From JBFMDN01 sp040753915 (GTDB lineage Bacteria; Desulfobacterota; Desulfomonilia; Desulfomonilales; Desulfomonilaceae), in the NCBI GenBank assembly GCA_040753915.1, contig JBFMDN010000073.1, forward strand, positions 1 to 27,783: a stretch of 27,783 nt of DNA, written 5' to 3'. Below, in pieces: positions 23,408-27,783 of this stretch (positions within the stretch are counted from its first letter, which is position 1; each line of letters begins with the position of its first letter). Under the pieces are notes generated by a model. That model saw only the letters and a program-made list of their open reading frames with translations, had not been told where the DNA came from and ran no database searches. The position numbers and the translations under genes are program-made.

Positions 23408-25348
23408 ATGAAAGCCCAGCCACTCTTTCCACCGGGTCCGGGCGCAGACAAGGATCATTTGGTGTACGCGGAGGACGGGCTCAAACGCGAGTCCTCCGCT
23501 CCCTGCCAACTGAACTGCCCGGCCGGAATAGATATCCCTTCCTTCATTGCCCTGATCGGGCATGGCAAGTTCGATGAGGCGGTGGAGGTTATACGCCGGG
23601 ACAACCCGTTTCCCTGGGCGTGTGGTCTCATCTGCCCCAACCCTTGCGAATCCTGGTGCCAAAGGCGGTACCTGGACAAGCCTCTCGGCATCCGTCACCT
23701 GAAGGCTGTCGCGGCCAAGTATGCCGTGGAAAAAGGGGAGGGTTACCGGAATCCGAAACCAAAAGACCGGTTCGACGAAAAGGTCGCGATAGTGGGAGCG
23801 GGGCCTGCCGGACTTACCGCTGCTTACTTCCTTGCCCTCGAAGGCTATCGGGTGACCGTGTTCGAGGCTATGCAAAAGGCAGGCGGTATGCTGGTTACCG
23901 GGATCCCGGAATTCCGGCTCCCGCGCCAGATTGTCGACATGGAAATCCAAAAGATCCAGGAGCTTGGGGTGGAAATTGTCCTCAATACCCCCGTAGGAAA
24001 GAGCCTCACCCTGGACAACCTGCGGCAAGATGGGTACAAAGCCTTTTTTCTCGGGATTGGAGCATGGGAAAGCTTTAGCCCTCATCTGGAATGTGACTAC
24101 GAGTATCCGCAAATCATCGATGTTCTTTCCTTCCTTCGTGATGTGTCGTTCGGCAAGAAAATCAAGCCAGCCAACACTGTGGCCATAATTGGCGGAGGAA
24201 ATGCTGCCATCGACGCCGCGAGGACCTGTGTGAGGCTCGGATGCCAATCGGTGAGCATCCTTTATCGCCGAACCAGGAAGGAGATGCCCGCGAACTTTGA
24301 AGAGGTGATTCAGGCTGCCGAGGAGGGGATTCACTTTCACCAGTTGACCATGCCCTTAAGAATCGTAGGAAGTTACGGGAAGATAGATTCAGTAGAATGC
24401 GTCATGACCGATCTAGGGGAGCCCGACTCGTCCGGTCGCCGACGGCCGATCCCCATACCCGATTCCAACTACCGCATGCCTGTCGGGGCAATCATATCTG
24501 CCATAGGGCAGAAGCCGAACGTCAAGGATTATCCGGGATTCGGATCACTTGACCTGTCGGACCGCGAGAACATTCGGGTGAGAGGATATACGCAGCAGAC
24601 CAGTATTCCCGACGTGTTCGCGGGCGGGGATGCAGTAACCGGGCCTGCAACTGTTATCGAGGCCATCGGGGCCGGTAAGCGTGCTGCCGCATCCATTCAC
24701 AAGTATCTGAGAGGCGAGCGGCTGCCGAGGAAATCGCTCCCGCGGCCGCGGCAAATGGTCGAGCCCATCCCCATGGATTACCATGAGAAGGCGTTCATCC
24801 AGAGACAGGAAATTCCGATCATCGATCTCGACCGACGAATGAACACGTTCGATCTCGTGGAAAAAGGGCTCGATGAGACGTCGGCCCGTGAAGAGGCCAA
24901 GCGCTGCATGCGATGCGACGTATGCGAGCGGTGTGGCAAATGTGTTGATGTGTGCAGCGAGAAGCTCGGATATTCCGGCATCGAGTTCTATCACGCTGGC
25001 GAAAATTCTCTCATATTAAAGGATTACGTGCATGGCCTTCCGTACTGCATCGGGTGCGGGACCTGCGTGAACATCTGCCCCACCGGTGCCCTGCAAATCC
25101 AAGACGAAGGAGACGAGCGCCGGATCCTCATGTCCGGGACAATCATCAACAAGCTGCACCTTCTCACCTGCGAGGCATGTGGAGCACGCTTCGTAACGAA
25201 GGCAACAGCCAAGACCGTGGCCAAAGACGTTTCTCAGGTCGGCGGGACAGTCGATACTCGCCTCTGCCCTGACTGCAAACGAATCGAACGGGCCGTGAAG
25301 ATAGCCGGAATTCAGCAGGATTTCGTCGATCCTACAGTTCACACATAA
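23408..25348 (+). CDS. NAD(P)H-dependent FAD oxidoreductase (GltD/NfnB-like) with C-terminal ferredoxin modules
   Basis: Links NAD(P)H to iron-sulfur carriers. In the 646 residues: an N-terminal cysteine domain (Cys33, Cys37, Cys72, Cys76, Cys80, Cys84; CPAGIDIPSFI and CPNPCESWC) as in GltD and NfnB; FAD motif VGAGPAGLTAAY at 129-140; a second Rossmann motif IIGGGNAAIDAAR at about 260-272 followed by YRRTRKEMPA (286-295), whose Arg residues hint at NADPH; and AGGDAV near 405. After the flavin domain come Cys500, 503, 506, 509, 512 and 516, then CIGCGTCVNICP at 547-558, giving probably two [4Fe-4S] clusters. A last Cys588/591 and Cys620/623 pair could bind zinc or a further cluster. Start ATG follows AGAGGA by 9 nt. 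Likely the electron input of the molybdoenzyme. Confidence 0.92.
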   Translation: MKAQPLFPPGPGADKDHLVYAEDGLKRESSAPCQLNCPAGIDIPSFIALIGHGKFDEAVEVIRRDNPFPWACGLICPNPCESWCQRRYLDKPLGIRHLKAVAAKYAVEKGEGYRNPKPKDRFDEKVAIVGAGPAGLTAAYFLALEGYRVTVFEAMQKAGGMLVTGIPEFRLPRQIVDMEIQKIQELGVEIVLNTPVGKSLTLDNLRQDGYKAFFLGIGAWESFSPHLECDYEYPQIIDVLSFLRDVSFGKKIKPANTVAIIGGGNAAIDAARTCVRLGCQSVSILYRRTRKEMPANFEEVIQAAEEGIHFHQLTMPLRIVGSYGKIDSVECVMTDLGEPDSSGRRRPIPIPDSNYRMPVGAIISAIGQKPNVKDYPGFGSLDLSDRENIRVRGYTQQTSIPDVFAGGDAVTGPATVIEAIGAGKRAAASIHKYLRGERLPRKSLPRPRQMVEPIPMDYHEKAFIQRQEIPIIDLDRRMNTFDLVEKGLDETSAREEAKRCMRCDVCERCGKCVDVCSEKLGYSGIEFYHAGENSLILKDYVHGLPYCIGCGTCVNICPTGALQIQDEGDERRILMSGTIINKLHLLTCEACGARFVTKATAKTVAKDVSQVGGTVDTRLCPDCKRIERAVKIAGIQQDFVDPTVHT

Positions 25349-25554
25349 ACCGCGGCTAGGACCGGTCTGCGAAGTCGAGGGGCCGATCGCCGAGCACTAG
25401 AGTGTGAAGTCGATTGGAACTTGTGTGGAAGTACATCAGACGACGGGAAAAGAGAGGCTACGCGTCCAATATCACGAGAGACGACTCTAAAACCGAGGGG
25501 GGAGGCATCAACAGTGCTGTCTGAACCAGCGTGGCCTTGGTAAGGAGGGACCGA

Positions 25555-26418
25555 ATGGATGCCTCACAGGCGGTCAGCACTCTAGCCTTTCTTTGGCTGA
25601 TATCATTGATGTTTCGGATGGGTTTATCCGTTTCCATCCGCTCGGTCCTTGATTCATTGGCGCACATAAGATTCTTACTCAGCGGCGTCTTGGCGAACTT
25701 CATATTCGTGCCTCTCGTGGCGTATGGCCTACTCGCCTATTTTCAACCTGAGCCCATGGTGTCGTTCGGGTTCCTGATCGTGGGGGTTTTTTCTGGCGCG
25801 CCTTTTGGCCCGGCATTTGCCACGATTGCCAAAGGGGATACCTCTTTGGCCATAGGCTTGATGATTTTCCTCGCTGGGCTATCTGTTCCCATATCCCCTG
25901 CTGTTCTTGCCTTCCTGTTGGGATACCTTCCTGGTTCAAGTCCGATCACTCTGGATCATGCAAGTATTCTAAAGGTTATGCTTGTCGGACAATTGGCACC
26001 TCTCTGTGCAGGCCTTGCCGTCGGTGCTATTCCCGGGTCCTTAAGGGTCATAATAGCCAGACCAACCAAGGTCGTATCTCAAGTTCTCATGTTCGGAGCC
26101 TGCTCCGGAATCCTAATTACCGAGGCTAATACGTTGAGAGAATTCGGTCCGAAGGCCTACATGGGCATGCTAGCAGTGTTTGCGTCCAGCATGACGATCG
26201 GTTGGCTTCTGGGAGGGCCTGGAGTTGTACGGCGAAAAACAATGATGTTCGTTACAACCATAAGGAATTCGGCAGCAGCACTTGCCATCGTTTCAACAAA
26301 CTATGCAGGCACTGAGGCTACAGCAGCGGCTCTAGCCTACACCCTATTCTTTTCTGTCGGGGCCTTTATTGCAGCTCTTGTTATGGGAAGGAGAAGCGAT
26401 GCATATGTGAGTCAGTGA
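25555..26418 (+). CDS. Bile-acid:sodium symporter family (BASS) transporter
   Basis: A 287-residue, very hydrophobic inner-membrane protein with about nine helices. The pattern resembles the BASS superfamily: an early LISLMFRMGLS segment, GVFSGAPFGPAFATIAKGD in the crossover region (about residues 78-97), and a late TTIRNSAAALAI stretch (about 233-246). The family moves organic anions (bile acids, pantothenate, pyruvate, keto acids) with sodium; the substrate here is unknown. The ATG at 25555 has AAGGAGG 6 nt upstream, so the in-frame GTG at 25531 is rejected. It lies 206 nt after the flavoprotein gene on the same strand without an obvious terminator between, so it may belong to the operon or be independent. 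Confidence 0.85.
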   Translation: MDASQAVSTLAFLWLISLMFRMGLSVSIRSVLDSLAHIRFLLSGVLANFIFVPLVAYGLLAYFQPEPMVSFGFLIVGVFSGAPFGPAFATIAKGDTSLAIGLMIFLAGLSVPISPAVLAFLLGYLPGSSPITLDHASILKVMLVGQLAPLCAGLAVGAIPGSLRVIIARPTKVVSQVLMFGACSGILITEANTLREFGPKAYMGMLAVFASSMTIGWLLGGPGVVRRKTMMFVTTIRNSAAALAIVSTNYAGTEATAAALAYTLFFSVGAFIAALVMGRRSDAYVSQ

Positions 26419-27154
26419 CCCCGTACAGGGTGCCGCGCTTTTCCATGATAAAGCTGGCGGCCAGCGCCATAACCGACTGATTTTCTGTAGCCCGTTTCCC
26501 AGGCTGGGCAGATTTGCCACGCAAACGCGCTGCACCCCCGTATAGGCGATCGACCTGGACTGAAATGTCTCTGTATCGTGTGATGCAGGCTACGAGTTTG
26601 TCGCGCTACGGTTGAATATGCAAGCGTTGCGGAATGGCCGCAAGAGCTCGGAGGGCTGGCGACAAGACGGTTAAAGCAGTAATTCCTGGCTTGTTCAGCG
26701 TGCAAACAACAAGAAGCATGCTTTTCCGGTCACGCAATTGACTTGGTGCAGCACGATGGTTATTTGTTTACCCACTTTGTTTCCAATCCGCACAAAAAAC
26801 AAACGCAAACCCTAGCTGTTGATGAGAAGCTGCCACCTTAGCCTGAAGCCAAAACTCGAGCTGGAGCAGGGCAAACCTGTTGGTTTTTTGTGCAAATCTC
26901 GGCGTAACGAATCCGATCGGATCCTCCCTGTATCCGCAGACCTATATTAAATCTATTAATATCACAGCCTAATTTGACGGTTGTGTGCCGCCTCAAATTT
27001 GGTACACAAATTGCTGAACGGAGACTGGCAATCTCCCACATGGAATCTGAAGCTTCACGTCGTTTTCAAACGCAATTGGAGGGCTTTTTGAGCACAGGCC
27101 TGAAGTTCAATGACGTTCACCATATCAGCGGTGGACGACTGGGGGGTAGAATCC
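26419..27154. other. Gene-poor stretch
   Basis: No gene I can support. All three minus-strand frames are open for a while around 26412-26535, which reflects base composition rather than coding. From about 26930 to 27020 the sequence is AT-rich with several AATTTG/CAAATT half-repeats (for example CAAATTTG and CAAATTG near 26993-27014), perhaps the promoter area of the next small gene. Confidence 0.45.
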
Positions 27155-27391
27155 ATGAAGATGTTGGAAAAATGCTGGGAGATCAAGGAATGCTCCAAGA
27201 AATCTGAGTGCGTTGCATTCCCGCATTTTGGTCGCACGTGCTGGATGATAAAGGGCGAGCATCCTTCGACCTCAAACGTCGAATCCTCGGCAAGTTGTGA
27301 ACCCGCCTGCGAATCATGCGAAGTTTACCTGTGGCATAAGGCTCTCACAGAGTTCATTCGCCGGCAAAGGGCTCCGTTGACAAGTCCGTAG
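27155..27391 (+). CDS. Small two-CW-domain-like cysteine protein
   Basis: The product from the ATG at 27155 is 78 residues. It opens MKMLEKCWEIKEC and continues with a second CW (RTCWMIKG), then CEPACESCEVYLW. The pairing of two Cys-Trp motifs with a later CxxxCxxC group fits the small two-CW-domain proteins common in deltaproteobacteria, thought to bind a metal; their function is not known. The frame opens at 27110, but the CW motif begins right after the ATG at 27155 (or 27161). The ribosome site is poorly defined (G-rich stretch 9 nt upstream). No neighbour suggests a role. Confidence 0.65.
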   Translation: MKMLEKCWEIKECSKKSECVAFPHFGRTCWMIKGEHPSTSNVESSASCEPACESCEVYLWHKALTEFIRRQRAPLTSP

Positions 27392-27783
27392 AACCCCGGG
27401 ACCAATCGCGTACCATGGGGGGGCCAGGACCAAGTCCGCGGTTGATAGAGCGAAGTATTCGAGCACGAAAAGCGATTGTCCAGCCCAACGTCTGAAGCTG
27501 TCGTGAAAAACGGCGAGCGAAAGCTTTCGCGGGTGTCTATAAACGATTGGACTTCATATTTCACGGGTTGTTCATCACAGGGTACAGATCAGTGGAAGGT
27601 ACTCAACGAAGGCGGATTTCACGTGTTCGGTTTCCGGTGTCGGATTCACGCCATGACCCATCTTCTACAGTGCATTGCTAAAAGACAGGTTGTTTCAAGC
27701 TGTTAGTAGGGCGCGACAAATCTGTGGCACCAGGTTTTGGATCCCGGGAGGAAGGGATCGGTTACTGTTTGAGGTCGAGCGGC
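27392..27783. other. Gene-free right end of the window
   Basis: I see no convincing gene, RNA, repeat or terminator. A 76-codon plus-strand frame (27476-27706) has no ribosome site and no recognisable features. Confidence 0.45.

Noticed and set aside
26412..26760. Minus-strand open frames resembling a decayed gene (one reads through a TAG near 26610)
   Set aside because: All three minus frames are open over part of the stretch, no ribosome site or family signature is visible, and the overlap with the BASS gene end argues for chance. A BLASTX search would settle whether it is a transposase or other remnant.

Overview
The window looks like a chromosomal segment of a GC-rich, Gram-negative anaerobe, most likely a deltaproteobacterium (Desulfobacterota; a Desulfomonile- or Syntrophobacter-like organism is a guess). 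The grounds are a beta-barrel outer-membrane protein ending in Phe, a sigma-54 promoter, an ADP-forming acyl-CoA synthetase, a TauE/SafE exporter, iron-sulfur and molybdopterin redox enzymes, and a two-CW small protein. No 16S gene or ribosomal protein is present, so taxonomy is inference. I see no phage, CRISPR array, complete insertion sequence or replication origin.

Layout. 1-848: the 3' part of a LexA/S24-type self-cleaving regulator. 1084-4987 (minus): a probable operon of a Nif3-like protein, a coiled-coil zinc-ribbon protein (4-bp overlap) and glycogen branching enzyme. 5072-5290 (minus): a stand-alone tRNA with CAT anticodon, with a near-consensus promoter and an intrinsic terminator. 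5664-7293 (minus): three hypothetical proteins, one of them exported. 7755-8919: a promoter in an AT-rich island, an outer-membrane barrel protein with a Gly-Pro-Pro-Met repeat, and a strong terminator. 9040-9666: an HD-domain phosphohydrolase. 9726-13903 (minus): galE, a UDP-glucuronate-epimerase-like gene and an ADP-forming acyl-CoA synthetase in line behind one promoter. 14302-15579: enolase. 16008-18227 (minus): a large multipass membrane protein resembling GT-C glycosyltransferases.

18531-25348 is the most interesting part. A near-perfect sigma-54 (-24/-12) promoter drives five plus-strand genes: a TauE/SafE sulfite-exporter-like permease, a three-helix membrane protein with EMC3/DUF106-like topology, a PhsA/PsrA-type molybdopterin oxidoreductase without a Tat signal, a protein with four [4Fe-4S] clusters, and a GltD/NfnB-like FAD/NAD(P)H oxidoreductase with extra iron-sulfur modules. 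There is no NrfD/PsrC membrane anchor. The simplest reading is a soluble NAD(P)H-linked thiosulfate/polysulfide (or other sulfur-oxyanion) reductase coupled to export of a sulfur anion such as sulfite. The substrate is inferred, not shown.

25555-26418 encodes a bile-acid:sodium symporter family (BASS) transporter. The remaining sequence is mostly empty apart from a small two-CW-domain protein at 27155-27391.
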